A stretch of DNA of 64,000 bases from Fratercula arctica (taxonomy: Eukaryota; Chordata; Aves; Charadriiformes; Alcidae): NCBI GenBank assembly GCA_947846985.1, contig CANTUZ010000002.1, positions 61,088,563-61,152,562 on the forward strand. Reading direction: 5' to 3'. The position numbers were made by a program, and so were the translations under genes. The notes beneath the pieces are model-generated. The model was not told the DNA's origin, did not search any database, and was given only the letters and a program-made list of their open reading frames with translations. Positions 13,461 to 25,206 of the stretch are shown in pieces. The first letter of the stretch is position 1; every line of letters begins with the position of its first letter.

Positions 13461-15760
13461 AAAAAACTTTATTTTGTATTACTCTTCCACTTCATAAGCT
13501 GGTAATTGAAAGCTAAATTAGGAAAACTAATTTAATATCAATAAACCATACTTTGTTTTGTGTTCATCATTGTTCATCAGTGATGCAGTTTCCAACTTAA
13601 GGTCATAATTAAGTTTATTTGGTTGAAAGGGGTCATACATGTCAGTATCATATACATATATATATATATCTTTTTTTTTTCCTAGTGTAGCAGTTTTAGA
13701 ATAGGCAAATATAAGACACTTTTTTTATCTGGGGAAAAACTTGTGGATTTTGATTTAGCTCCTTTCTAGTATTTGAGAATTAGAATGAGAGGAGATGCTA
13801 CCGACTGTGATCATCACATTTGAAGAAGTATGTAGTAATATTTCTTTTTCACCAAGATTTTGAAATGAGATTACAATGATGCTGTTGAAACGTTTAAATT
13901 TCTAGGTGTTTGCAATCATCCTTACTCAAAGTAGTTACTGAATGATTTTGTTTTTCTACTGTAGCACAACTGAAATTATTATGAACCCAGTGTCTTTTTG
14001 AAAGAAAACCCAGCATAAGACAATGTAATAATATGTATCTCGCCAGTTTAAAAGTGTACACTCAGAGCCATTAAAGTCAACATTTATCATTCTGTGTTTT
14101 GTTCAGGTTTTCATGACTGTATTCAGTGAACTTTAAATATCTGTGTTTATATCCTGAAAAAACATCTTTAAGAGCACCTGCTTTAAACAATAGGTAGGAT
14201 ATCCTCTGGAAAACGTCCTCCTCTAACATCCTCCCGATCAGATTAATTTTCAACAGAAACAGTATTCTTATAGATAGCTTTTGTACAATTTACATTGACT
14301 GTTCGTGCACAGCATAAAAATTGGAATCTTAGAAGTAGGATGCTTTGAAATGTCTAGTTGTTAGGAAATGTTGGTATCTCCATAAAACTTAAACTTTTTA
14401 ATTTTGATTCCCAGAAATGGATGCAACAGTGCCATATATTGATGTTTGCCATGTTGAAATGTTGCTGTGCGATGTTATGTATGTTTAAGATCTTCCTTCC
14501 TCAAAAATCCTAGTCTGCCAATTTTTTTTCTCCTGATTTTGTTTTCAAAATGCAAATCTATTTTCTAACCTCTAACTTAGTGAAGGAGGATACAAAATAG
14601 ATTAGTGCATTAATTCTCTTTAAAAAGTTCAAATCTATTTTTTTAGGTCCTTCAAAGTATATGCTGTATCAGGCCATGCTGACAGGTGAAACTCATGAGG
14701 AGTTGGCTACATAAGCTGAAGTTAGGTCACAAAGCTGAACGGTTTCTTTGAGACCAGTGCTGAACCTATTGAGGTGCTGGGCTCCAGATTGTGTTAATAT
14801 CGCTCTGCTTAATGGTTCAGACTGCAGGTGGAACAGGCATATCTGTCTGCAGCCTACCATGGGTGCATATGGTGCACAACTGCAAAGTTGGAAGGGACAT
14901 CTGAATTTATGAAAAATTGCTGGACATAAATTGCATTCCAAATGGCAGTTGCAACAAGCTCTGTAGTGTCTATTCAGCAATTAGCTAATCTTCAAACTAA
15001 CTTATTTTTCAGCTGTGGAATCAAGAGTTTGATTCAAAGAAAGCAACAGGAGTCTTCCACAGCAGGAGTCTTCTTAAATCTAAAAAAAAAAAAAGAGATT
15101 TTTGGAGGCATAATGGTTTTATTGAGCCTTTTCTTCATAAACAGGACAGAAGCATAATTTTTTCATTGAAATTGCAGGAAAACCTGTTCTACAACTAAAT
15201 CACTCACTGTTCTTGACACCATGCCTCCTCAGTGTCCCTCAGATATACCAGCATGATATGTACCTCAGGTATAGAGCATGACCTATTTGTCATAGGATTA
15301 ATTAATAGCTTCAAATTAAATGCCTTGTATTTATTAATTCTCTTTGTAACATTTAATTTATTTTAATCACAGGATTTTTTAAACGCAAGATTCTATTCTA
15401 AGCTTCAGGTTTTCCGTTTGCATAAGTTTTTGTGATAGTAATAGTTTTTTTCATTTGTATTGGAACACCAATTTTCAAGTGTTCAGCAGTAACAGAACTA
15501 AAATATGCATACTTTCTGTCTCAGTTTGAGTTGTTGCTGTAAACTTAAACTCAAGACCTCTTCTACAGAACTAGTATCCACTTTAAACTGATGGCAGAAG
15601 ACATCTTTACTTGCAATAAAAGAAATCTTAAAGATATTGTTATGTCGAGTGTTGGATTCTGTCAGTTGTGCCTTGAAGAAAGAATATGCTTATTATAAGC
15701 ACATTGAGTACTGTTTATGGAAGACATGATTTTCTCAAACACCATGTGTGTTGTGGTTAG
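13461..15760. other. Unique AT-rich stretch
   Basis: No gene is recognised. It contains a short (TA)n followed by a T-run at 13650-13681 and a 13-A run at 15082-15094. Nothing else stands out. Confidence 0.55.
13650..13681. repeat. (TA)n microsatellite and T-run
   Basis: Alternating TA for about 20 bp is followed directly by about 11 T residues. Confidence 0.85.
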
Positions 15761-15763
15761 CAC

Positions 15764-15884
15764 CTGAAGTATTTCAGTGGAAAAGTTGGGTTTGACAGCC
15801 TTGAAGTAATGCAGACCTTTAGAAAAGAAGGCCATGAGAGTCTCCAAGCATCTGTTTATCAACACAGGACATTCCTGATACAAA
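15764..15884 (-). other. Weak candidate exon, phase-compatible with the upstream one
   Basis: On the minus strand an ATTCAG acceptor-like site precedes an open frame of 40 codons that reaches CTTCAG/GTGCTA, a possible donor. Entry is in phase 2, which matches the phase-2 exit of the candidate exon at 16061-16285. The polypyrimidine tract is poor and the frame continues open past the donor. No protein family is recognised. It may be chance. Confidence 0.15.
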
Positions 15885-16060
15885 CTGAATAGTTTGTGAC
15901 TTCAGTAAATTTTGTGTGCTTGATATCCTGTATTATGTTAACGTTGGCTGTTTTGTTTGGTTGGGGAAAAATTGTAATGATGTGAGCTGTATTGTTTAGA
16001 TGATATTTCTCAAGTAGTACTTAAGCACCGCATGAAACAGATCTGTGTTATGTTCCTCAC

Positions 16061-16285
16061 CTCTGAATGTATGTCAAAATGTACTGTCTGGCCTCGTTGC
16101 AAAGTAAGAAGTATTCTTTGGGTAAATGGCACTTCAAATGACATCTGTTGGCATTACAAATGTCAAGAAAATGAGGGCCTCCGAAATCAATAGTGATAAC
16201 ATATGGCTTGAGAGCCTCAGCATCATGACGGCTAGTTTCAAATTCAAAGATGCTTGAAGAGCTGTTAGACAATCTCAGCCTAAAA
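16061..16285 (-). other. Candidate exon, 225 nt, open in one phase
   Basis: Minus strand. A pyrimidine-rich acceptor (TATTTCCTCATCAG) precedes 225 nt and is followed by the donor AG/GTGAGG. One frame is open throughout (75 codons, phase 2 in and phase 2 out, so the segment is a multiple of three). The predicted peptide has several Cys and His residues and a hydrophobic C-terminal third, but I recognise no domain. It lies in AT-rich sequence where a frame this long is uncommon but not rare. It could be an exon of an unknown gene, a pseudogene piece or chance. Confidence 0.25.
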
Positions 16286-16289
16286 CTGA

Positions 16290-17199
16290 TGAGGAAATAA
16301 TGGGGCTTCTGTACTACTCACAGTGATTCTGACCACAAGGCTCATCCAATAGAAATGATTCTAGTTCAATTAACAATTTTTAAACAGGCAAACTTAATGG
16401 GAATTGTGGGAATCCCTGAAGCTACAAATATGCCCAGAAAAAAATGTGGCCTCATGGAGAGCAGTAGGTGAACTAGATGTTATTGAGCAAATTTCATAGA
16501 GATTATTGGTAATGTTTAAAAGGCTTGGAACTATATTAAGACAATACTCAATGCAAATATGCCATGCCAAGCACACGTGATTTTGTTGTTGTTTTTAAGT
16601 CCTAAGCATAAGTATATTATGACAATGTGGCTAGAAAGAGATACGGAAATCGATTCCCCCTCCCCAGCCCTTAGTATCACATCATGTGATACTGAAATAG
16701 CACTACATTCAGTTGATTCAGAACGTTATATGGATTTACAGTTAATTGTCTGTCAGATAAATAGAAGCAACTTGTATGCAGACGTCTGTAGACGCATTTT
16801 AGTGTCAATATTTTCTTGCTAATAAATCATATATACGGATGATTAAATGTGCAAGAGACACAAAGTTAGGTCATAAAATACTGGGGTATTGTATTTCTAT
16901 AGGATATTCTCATTGTGGCATTTTGTCAGGTGGGCCTATTTGAAAAATAATTACTTTTGGTATACTGGAATGGAGGGGTGCTCATACAACAGAGAACGTA
17001 GATCATGTGTAAAGGATAGAAAGCAATGTTCTGTAGTCCACATGCACTAGAATGGTCTTAAGGTGATGGCTGAAAACACACTCATAATGATATGTTCTAG
17101 GGAAGGAACATTAGTTGTTATAATTAGGGAGGTATTGAATAGGAATATGAAGGTTATCTATGTTGTTATGGCCCTGTCATTATGGATATCAACAAGCCA
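16290..17199. other. Non-coding stretch with a short perfect palindrome
   Basis: No gene is recognised. A plus-strand frame of 87 codons at 16559-16822 has no recognisable motif. A 21-bp inverted repeat is centred at 16683 and is listed separately. Confidence 0.5.
16673..16693. repeat. Perfect inverted repeat, 10-bp arms with a 1-bp centre
   Basis: The arms AGTATCACAT and ATGTGATACT are exact reverse complements separated by a single C. The dyad could be a protein binding site or a chance palindrome. Confidence 0.9.
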
Positions 17200-17320
17200 A
17201 AAGGTAAAAAATACTCCAATGTGAAAAGGGTTCAGAGAAGAATGCCAGGACCAATTGGGCATTTGAAAAATAGATGTAGCCCAACTTAGTTTGGTCAAGA
17301 GAGAAAAAAAAAGAGCTACC
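17200..17320 (+). mobile_element. Possible very old CR1/LINE trace
   Basis: The order 'GTTCAGAGAAGAATG' ... 'CAACTTAGTTTGGTCAAGAGAG' resembles the CR1 segment that encodes the 'VQRRAT...LSYE..L..LGLFSL.KRR' region, but with many substitutions and a gap. Too decayed to be sure. Confidence 0.3.
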
Positions 17321-18729
17321 TGTACCTGTGTGCATAAGACATTTTTGAACTTAAATAAACTCAAACATAGCCGCAAAGGCCTGACAGGGTCCAATATTCC
17401 CAAATCTAAAAAAACAAATCCAGACTGGAAAACAAAAGTCAATGTTTAATCCTTAAGTCCTTAATAAGTAGAACTGTATGTCTAAGGCAATTGAGAATCT
17501 ACTATGTCCTTATGTTTTGATTTTTTTTCTGTCAAGACTGGATAAAACCCAAGATATATTATATGATTTGAAAAAAACCCACCCAAGAAACTAGTCGATA
17601 TTTTGTTTTATGTTACAAAGGAGATGAGACTTAAATGGTGTCTTTGCCTGTTTCTGACTGAAAACTATGAAATGTGGGTAAACAAAAAGTTTACACTAAA
17701 ACTTGTTTTTGTAAGATGTTAACCAAGCACCTTCAATTGCCTGCAATTATTTGTTTGAGGCAGTAGATTAGCGCACAGCCCTAAGGACTGGATTTGGTTA
17801 ACTTTGGGTTTCGGTTTTGGAAAATATTTGACATCATAAGATATACTGGAGAATACTGCTCCTTTTAATCCTCATGTCTTGTCCCCTAGTTCAGCGGCCC
17901 ATATTTTTCCTGTTTGAAAATTCTTATTCTTTTTCCAAAAAGGAAAAAATGAGAGAAGGTCACATTGTTTAAGTAAATTAGTTCCAGAAAGTATTTCTTG
18001 AAAAGAAATTGTTTTTAAAGTAAACAATATCCATCCCTCTGTTTTATTTTCATGGATATTTTAAGATTAAGATTACTAATATTCTTTAGTCTCATGGATA
18101 TGTTTTCTTCAACTAAAAAACTTTTGACCCTCACTGTCCATTTCAAACCCTTTGTTAAGTGGAATTTCAAGGTAAAACATGAAACTTACTTAAATCACTG
18201 AACTTTCTGTCTTTTATAAGGTAGAGATTAAACCCCATATTTTCATGCTTGAGATGAAAGCAAGCTTTCCTTTTAATTTTTCATGTCATTCTTAATGGCA
18301 TGTTTTATATCAACTCTTTGTTACTCAGGTCTAGAGTATTCTACGTTTTGTGTGTATTAAGGACTAGAGATGACCAGCGTGTGACTTTTGAGCTTCATGT
18401 TGCTTGTGAGCAGCTTAAGTGCTCCTCCAAACCAGGGTAGCATTGGAACACTGGTGGCTGTGAAGAAAGGCAAGGAACTTTTTCAGTGTTGCAGAAGAAT
18501 AATATGAAGAATAAACATGTTGTTTCAATAGTCTGCACATATACTGAGCTGCTGAGTTCCTGTTCAGGGGAACATACACATTGTTTCTGGAGATCAATGA
18601 CTATATCTAAATGCAACCTTGTGTGCATCAAAAAAATTGATGGTAAGGTTTAGAAAACAATGGGAACCTTTAACACCAATGACATGGCAATATTAGCATT
18701 TTTGGTTTACGTGAATACAGAAAGTATCA
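17321..18729. other. Unique AT-rich stretch
   Basis: No gene, RNA or mobile element is recognised. Confidence 0.55.
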
Positions 18730-19235
18730 GTAGAACACTAGAACATCTCTCTTATGAAGAAGGGCTGAAGTATTTGGGTCTTTTCAGTCTGGAAAAAAGA
18801 CAACTGAAGGGGGATCTTATCAATGCTTACAAATACTTAAAGGGTGGGTGTCAGGAGGATGGGACCAGGCTCTTTTCAGTAGTGCCCGGGGACAGGACAA
18901 GAGGCAATGGGCACAAACTTGAGCATAAGAAGTTCCACCTAAACATGAGGAGGAACTTCTTTACCCTGAGGGTGGCAGAGCACTGGAACAGGCTGCCCAG
19001 AGAGGTGGTGGAGTCTCCGTCTCTGGAGAGATTCAAAACCCACCTGGACGTGTTCCTGTGTAACCTGCTCTAGGTGACCCTGCTCTGGCAGGGGGGTTGG
19101 ACTAGATGATCTCCAGAGGTCCCTTCCAACCCTATGGTTCTATGATTCTATGATTCTATGACCCTTCTCTGGCAGGGGGGTTGGACTAGATAATCTCCAG
19201 AGGTCCCTTCCAACCCTATGATTCTGTGATTCTGG
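18730..19235 (+). mobile_element. Young CR1 LINE 3' fragment with doubled 3' end
   Basis: This is a 5'-truncated CR1 in plus orientation. The last 111 codons of ORF2 are intact up to the TAG at 19071-19073. They include the CR1 C-terminal signatures [37 protein letters not shown] and [13 protein letters not shown]. The 3' UTR and the ATTCTATG tail follow to about 19160. A second copy of the final ~75 bp (3' UTR plus tail, slightly different) runs from 19161 to 19235. The C-terminus is nearly identical to that of the copy at 62.9-64 kb, so both belong to the same, relatively recent subfamily. 5' truncation is typical of CR1 target-primed insertion. Confidence 0.95.
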
Positions 19236-20759
19236 GAAGTGTTAGTTTGAGATTCAGGAATAGATATGAATCAAAAACCACACCCTACTAAAAATCTGGC
19301 TTTGCTTTTCTTAAATTAGTTCTGTCTCTTCAAGTTTATTCGGTATCCAAAACCTTTTCTTCTGTGTTTTTTTTTTTGTTTGTGTGTGTGTGTGTTTGTT
19401 TGGGTTTGGGGGGCTGAAGGTTGTTTGTTTGGACGTTTGAGGTTTTTTTCCAAAATGCAAGAGATCACCCCACGAACTACAAGTACGAATGTGTGGGAGG
19501 AATTGTATGGGGAATAAACAGATGGCTAAATGCAATTCAGATGTAATTTTCACTGATTTAAGTGAAATTATTTAAATGTGAACTAGTACTGACAAACAAT
19601 TTCTTTAAAAATGAACATAATTTTTACTGTAAGTTTACTCCCTTTGCTAACCCTAGTGAAAAACTTAAATATTTAAATAGGAATACACGCAAAGACACAA
19701 TACAATTTTTTTTGAGATACCAACAGAGGGTGTGGAAGAATGATCCAAGAGCATATTAATAATGGATAGCATTGTCAAGTGATGAAAATTTCAGATGATA
19801 TTTAAATGGCTAAAGCTACAACCATGATTGTAAACCAAAACTGAAGGAACTTTATTTGGAGAAAATAATTTGGCAAAGGAATATAGAGCCTGATCAAAGG
19901 CAGAAGAAAAGAAAAAACAAACAGCCCCAGATGTTTAGAAGCACAAGTTCAATCAAGTGTATAATGACTTTGTTACCTGGGAGTCCATAATTAAGTGCTT
20001 TTATTTCAGAATTAGTTGCATAACATGAGGACTTAACATTGGATTGCTAAGAGGATAGGTGGATTTTCTCTTCATGATGAGTGCTTGCTTCTGACAGTAT
20101 ATCAAGTCGTGCAATTTGGAAGCAGCTATGACTGTATATAGTTGTCTATATGCCATGGCTATGCTGTCCCCGACTAGTGACTTCCCTCCGGTACCCTGGT
20201 TGCAAGCCTGGGTTTGTAGCACATTATAATAAACCCTTTGACAGGATTAAGCAAAAACTAATTCTGTGAATCATATGTAGAAAGAAAAAGGTTAACCTTG
20301 CAGATTGTTTTCTTTTCTGAAAATGTGCTTTTGTGGATTGTACAGGTTCCAATAAAAGTGATAGTATGTCTTTCATAGATCTTGCTGCTTGAATGCAGGA
20401 TATACTTATTAATTTGGTCTGGTCACATTCTGCCTGAATAACCTTCATGTTTTTAGGCTTATAAGACATGATTTTGAGTGCCAGTTGTCTCTGTAATGTA
20501 TACTGAGCAGTTTCCGTGTTCACCGTAATAGAATTGTTGTGACCATCCCATGGCTACAGATGTCCTCTCTTCTACCAGTACAAATATTGGGAGAGAAGGG
20601 TTGTTTGGCAATGAATTTCTAAGATTTTGCCTTTTAGCCAGGATTTTTTTATGACAGGATTTTAAATATTTATCTAAAATTTGCAAATGAGATTTTTAAA
20701 TATCTGTTGGAGTGCCTCCTGTGAATTTTACTTCAAACTATATTTTCCTTCCATCTCAG
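19236..20759. other. Unique stretch with a T/G-rich patch
   Basis: No gene is recognised. A T-run, (TG)n and GGGTTT-type patch occupies 19365-19440. Confidence 0.55.
19365..19440. repeat. T/G-rich low complexity with (TG)n
   Basis: A T-run is followed by about 8 TG units and TTTG/GGTTT-like repeats. Confidence 0.85.
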
Positions 20760-20812
20760 AATTTTTATCGTGAGCGTGTATTTCAAATGAATTCTCCTCT
20801 CTCTGACTGAAG
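20760..20812 (+). other. Candidate 53-nt exon with in-frame stop
   Basis: A strong acceptor-like tract (TATTTTCCTTCCATCTCAG) is followed by 53 nt and then AAG/GTAAAT, a reasonable donor. The frame starting at the first base is open for 16 codons (NFYRERVFQMNSPLSD) and stops with TGA just before the donor. If spliced it would be non-symmetric and would introduce a stop, like a poison exon or a lncRNA exon. No family is recognised. Confidence 0.25.
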
Positions 20813-21554
20813 GTAAATGGGGAACTGTTGTATTTTTTTAGTAATTCTTGAAATCATGCTGGGTAGCTCTCATCAGTTAGATGGAGTTGGCATGATACTA
20901 CAGAACAAGTGCAGGCCTGCTGTTGTGAGAGCTGAACATTTGGACTTGCTGTGCTGATGGTGATTACCCTGAAAGGCAATGACCCCGAGTCTTGCTTTCT
21001 GTAGGCTCATCTTTCTGCATAGTATCACTTAGTAATAATTGCTTGCATAACCCATAAAAATTGGTTAATACATGCAAACAGCTCACCACCAGTGTCAGAA
21101 TTCATTTTTTCTTTACACTCAAGCACTGAGACTATAATTTTGAACAAAACAACAGCAAAATTCCTAAAACGTTAAAAAAATTCCTGGTTTAAAGCCTTGC
21201 CTGACTTTGGGAGAGGGAGATAATTGTGTGGGTGTGAGCACACTGGTGATAGTGCCGTGTTTCTCCTAAGTACTGTGTGAGTAGTAAGGCAAGCTGATCT
21301 CCAAAGGTCAGTATCATGCTATGAGAAATTACATTTTATAATTGCTTCCACTTTACTACTTCTGTGTAGGTCACTGGGTGCTAATGTCCCTTCTGCCTCA
21401 CTTGCTGCTCTCCCCAGAATGCATGCCTGTCTTGACCAGCTAAGAGCCAAAAGTGTACCGCCTCCAAATCATGGTCGGGAGCGTGTGCCAGTACCTACAG
21501 TGCTGTATCTAATGTTGTAGTTGGATAGCGTCTCAGGAGAAGTTCAGTGGCTGA
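20813..21554. other. Unique stretch
   Basis: No gene is recognised. The segment around 21360-21640 is richer in GC than its surroundings. It contains a short pyrimidine tract plus CAG at about 21417 and a 33-codon frame with no known motif. Confidence 0.5.
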
Positions 21555-21640
21555 AGACTGGAGTCCCAGCTGCTGAGAGTGGGCAGATCTCCACTGGAAC
21601 TGGTGGAGCTTTGATAATTAGCACCAGCTGACACTCAGCT
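21555..21640 (+). repeat. Tentative ancient amniote interspersed repeat
   Basis: The order 'CTGGTGGAGCTTTGATAATTAGCACCAGCTG' in degraded form resembles an old repeat common in reptile and bird genomes with a self-complementary core ('CAATGGAGCT...GATTTACACCAGCTG'). This match is from memory of the motif and the copy is strongly diverged. Confidence 0.35.
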
Positions 21641-22660
21641 CCAAGGACTCAAGTGCTCCAGTTTGTGTGTCTCTCAGTAGTAACATTTACAATGTGTGTG
21701 TTTCCATTATGTGCACTAATCTAATTTGTGTTTCCCAGATGAGCAGATCTTTGGGTGAAATCCTATTCTTATGTCTTGGACCCAAATACATTCTTTTTTT
21801 TCCCAGAAATAACAGCGTTGGTTGTTTTGGTTTTTTTCCCAAGAGGGTGGGAGGACAGAAGAAAAAGAGCGAGAGATGTTTTTTGTGCCTGGAACCGAAT
21901 GGCAGTATGTTTATGTTGAACAGCCTTTGCTCAGAGATGCAATTTGCTGTAATGCTTTCAGCCTTCTGTTTGTGTGGTCTGAGTTCAGAGAGATGATTTG
22001 CTTCTGTTTCCCACAAGGCTAAGGACTAGCTGAAGATGTTATGGAAAATGTCACAGGAAGCAACATGCTGAGACGGGGAAAGAACACAAGAACATTGTGA
22101 GTAATTGTGCTGGAGACTGTACAGCAATAGCTCCACCTTGGCCAGAAAACAAACTTGGCCAGTGAAGCTCAATGGAAGACACCCGAAACACATTACACCA
22201 TTGTTTATACTCAGTGTAAGATCCATCCCACCAGGTGCAGAGGAAGGTGTATTTGAAGCTTAGCATGAACAGATTTATTGAAGGAACTAGACTTCATGAC
22301 TACATTTATACTAAGCAGAGCCTCGTCCAGGCCCACTGTTTACTGTTATGAGAATGATCTTGTATGCCTTTTTCTTACATCAAGTAATGTGCTTCCAGAA
22401 AACTCCAAGGCAAAGGTTGGGAGCACTTGCATGCACCCTGTCTAATGCAATTCCCTCAGTTCTCCATTCAGCCTTGTACCCTCGGATGGCGTCTCACAGT
22501 ATAGGCCACACCAGACACGGATTTGGACATGCTGGAAAAAAACCCACCAATAAAGGCTGCAGAGCTGCTGCTATATTATTTTTCTCTTTACTTGAACTGG
22601 TCTTACAGCAGAGAGGCACATCAGGGCTCTATTGGGCAGGGAGGAAAATGGTTCATTTAA
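21641..22660. other. Unique stretch; open frames on both strands judged spurious
   Basis: Frames of 66-109 codons occur on both strands at 21667-22016 without recognisable motifs. No gene is supported. Confidence 0.5.
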
Positions 22661-22800
22661 TGATAGAAATGCTTGTTGAAAGGGAGCTCTGGAGGTCATC
22701 TAGTCCAACTTCCCCGTCAAAGGATTGTTGCTGTTATTACATCAGGTCAGCTGTGGCTTTAGCCCTCCTGGAAAACTTCAAGCATGGAGAGAGTGGTGGG
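22661..22800 (-). mobile_element. Old CR1 3' UTR fragment
   Basis: Read on the minus strand, this follows the CR1 3' end. On the plus strand it shows 'GGAGGTCATCTAGTCCAAC' at about 22690-22708, then 'CATCAGGTCAG' and 'CTCCTGGAAAACTTCAAGCATGGAGA', which is the standard order of a reversed CR1 3' UTR. The 8-bp tail and the coding part are lost. It overlaps a 191-codon plus-strand frame (22348-22923), which argues that the frame is not a gene. Confidence 0.75.
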
Positions 22801-23839
22801 GGAGGAGGAAGGGATGGTTGCAGCTGGATCAGCTCTGAAATTTATAGTGAGGTACCCTGGCCCTACAAGGACTTACAATGGTATAGCCACTTACTGCTGG
22901 GACAAATTTTAGGAACTACATGAAATCTAGGGCAGAAAACAGCAGTATAGTGCAGGTTGGCATATCCTCTACACCAAAGCTACTTCTAATACCATCTAGT
23001 CCTGTGCAGGGGATAGGCTCTGAGCTTGGCTCTCTGGGTTGAAAATAAGCTTTTCACTTGCTAATCAGGAAGTGAGGATTAGTTGCAGGGGAATCAGGAA
23101 TGTGGTCTGAGGTCCAGATGTTTGGTGTTACTGAACAGTAGTCACTCAAGCCAGGAAATATGGGGTCAAAAATGTTTCTACATAGGAATTAATTCAAGTT
23201 TGTTGAAGACGCTCAAAGTCTTCTATTGACCTTTGTGGATTTTTGAATGCAAGTAGGTAGGATAACACAGCTTTCATGCCTCCTGCATAAGTCTGGTGCC
23301 GTGGCTTAGGATGGGGCCCTGAGACTACGCTTTAATTCCACTGCACTGTTAGAACAAAAGTCCTTTGAATTGCAACAAAAAACAGTCCTGAGTGCAAGCC
23401 GGTTGGTAGGAGCCCCTTAGAGAACACGAAACTGGGATCTGAATACACTTAATGTCCCGCAGCAATGTGTGGTACCACACTGAACTGAGGATGTCCCACC
23501 TCAGCAGTATCATAGACACAGACAAGTTACTTTGGATTTTGACATTAGTCTCCGATACAGGAACAGGAAGAGAAATAAGATTCTGTTTTCCTTCCTCTCT
23601 CTTCAGCATCTGTGAGGGAGTTGAATTTCTTTTGAAAGGAGATGATTAATTCTATTTCCTCAGCCTGATGCGTCTTCACGTAAGTCTGCTCATGCAACAT
23701 AAAGCATACTAGTGCAATGTATTCAGGTTGTGTATTCATGGAATATCTGTGACTTTTGGGCCTCTGTAATCATGTGGATACAGTGGGATCCAAACAAGAA
23801 AGAATCAAAATAGGGATTTGTAGTGTTGGGCTGTTGCAA
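22801..23839. other. Unique stretch
   Basis: No gene is recognised. Overlapping frames on both strands at 23349-23739 have no recognisable motif. Confidence 0.5.
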
Positions 23840-24120
23840 TGATCAGGTGAAGGAAGAGACAGGAAACTAAAGGAACTTGGGTTGTTTAGTCTGGCAAGTG
23901 TACGGAGAAGGGATGTGATTGTTCTGTATAAATATATCTGGGAAGTAACAAACAGGAAAGGAAAAAATTAATTCAAGAGAGAGAGCTGGCATGAGAAAAA
24001 ATGGTTACAAACTGAGCATTGATAATTAGATTCTCCTTTTCCTAAGAGGGGCCTCAGAGGCAAGAAATCAAGTAACTTTGAATGATGTGCTTTCTTGCAG
24101 TAACAGGGTATGGATCTTTG
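23840..24120 (+). mobile_element. Old CR1-type LINE fragment
   Basis: 'GGAACTTGGGTTGTTTAGTCTGGC' at about 23873-23896 corresponds to the CR1 'LGLFSL' region. It is followed by degraded sequence with 'GGCATGAGAAAAAATGGTTACAAACTGAGCA' (about 23988-24018), the segment before the 'MRRNFF' region. The frame is fully broken. This is an older CR1 lineage than the copies with intact tails. Confidence 0.65.
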
Positions 24121-24522
24121 GTCTATCGTATATTTTAGGAGATAAGAAAATATCCAGGTAACTAAAATACAAAATTCAATGGTATCATGTGGTCACGCTC
24201 AATGACAGTAGTCTTGATAGCCATATCAAGATAGGGAGAAAAGGAAGGAGAAATGCTGCCTATAAAGGGACAATGTGCATAAGGAGATCTTTAGCTTTTT
24301 CCATTTCTGCTTGATTTAGGGATTAAAAAAGAAGCACACCTACTCAGTGAGTACCCGCTGAGTTGTGAAACTGTCTGCACACCTCTCTACTCTCAGATGG
24401 GCAACTACAGCCAGCTTGAACATGAATGATTGCTTCACTGGATATTTTGAAAACAATAAAGAATGGTGCTAGATTTTGTCTAGAATTCAGGTGCTGAAGC
24501 TTTACATGTAGCTGAACTTATA
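24121..24522. other. Unique stretch
   Basis: Nothing recognised. Confidence 0.5.
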
Positions 24523-25206
24523 AATCATAGAATCATAGAATGGTTAGAGTTGGAAGGAACATTAAAGATCATCTAGTTCCAAGCCCCCTCCCGTGGGCAG
24601 GGACAGCTTTGGCTAGACCAGATTACTCAAAACCCCATCCGGCCTGGCCTTGAACATTTCCAGGGATGGGACATCCACAACTTCTCTGGAGAACTTGGTC
24701 CAGTGTCTCTCCACCCTCACAGTAAAGAATTTCTTCCTAATACCCTCATCCTATTGCTACGCTCCCTGATAAAGAGTCCCTCCCCATCTTTCATGGAGGC
24801 CTGTAGTACTAAAAGACTCTGTCTCCCTGGAGCCTTCTCTTCTCCAGGCTGAACAATCGCATCTCTCTCAGCTTGTCTTCATAGGAGAGGTGCTCCAGTC
24901 CTCTGATTATCTTTGTGGCCTTCCTCTGGACTTGCTCCAACAGATCTGTGTCCTTCTCATGTTGGGGGCCCCAGAGCTGGATGCAGTACTCCAGGTACTC
25001 ACCAGAGCAGAGCAGAGGAGCAGAATCTTTTCCCTGAGCCTTCTGGCCACACTGCTTCTGATGCAGTCCAAGATGCGGTTGGCTTTCTGAGCTGCAAGCG
25101 CACATTACTGGCTCATGTTGAGGTTCTCATCAGCCAACACTGCCAATTCCTTCTCCTCAGGGCTGCTCTCAATCCATTGTCCACCCAGCCTGTATTTGTG
25201 CTTGTA
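24523..25206 (-). mobile_element. CR1 LINE, 5'-truncated, minus strand
   Basis: The plus strand begins with the reversed tail (AATCATAG repeats) at 24523 and continues through the CR1 3' UTR ('GGTTAGAGTTGGAAGGAAC', 'ATCATCTAGTTCCAAGCC') into the ORF2 C-terminus. On the minus strand the signatures [34 protein letters not shown] and [12 protein letters not shown] lie within 24809-25105. The frame is interrupted downstream and upstream. The 5' end is lost near 25206 inside the reverse transcriptase thumb region. It is about 680 bp long and of intermediate age. Confidence 0.95.

Noticed and set aside
21667..22016. Two 109-codon frames on opposite strands
   Set aside because: Mutual shadows with no recognisable domain and T-rich interruptions.
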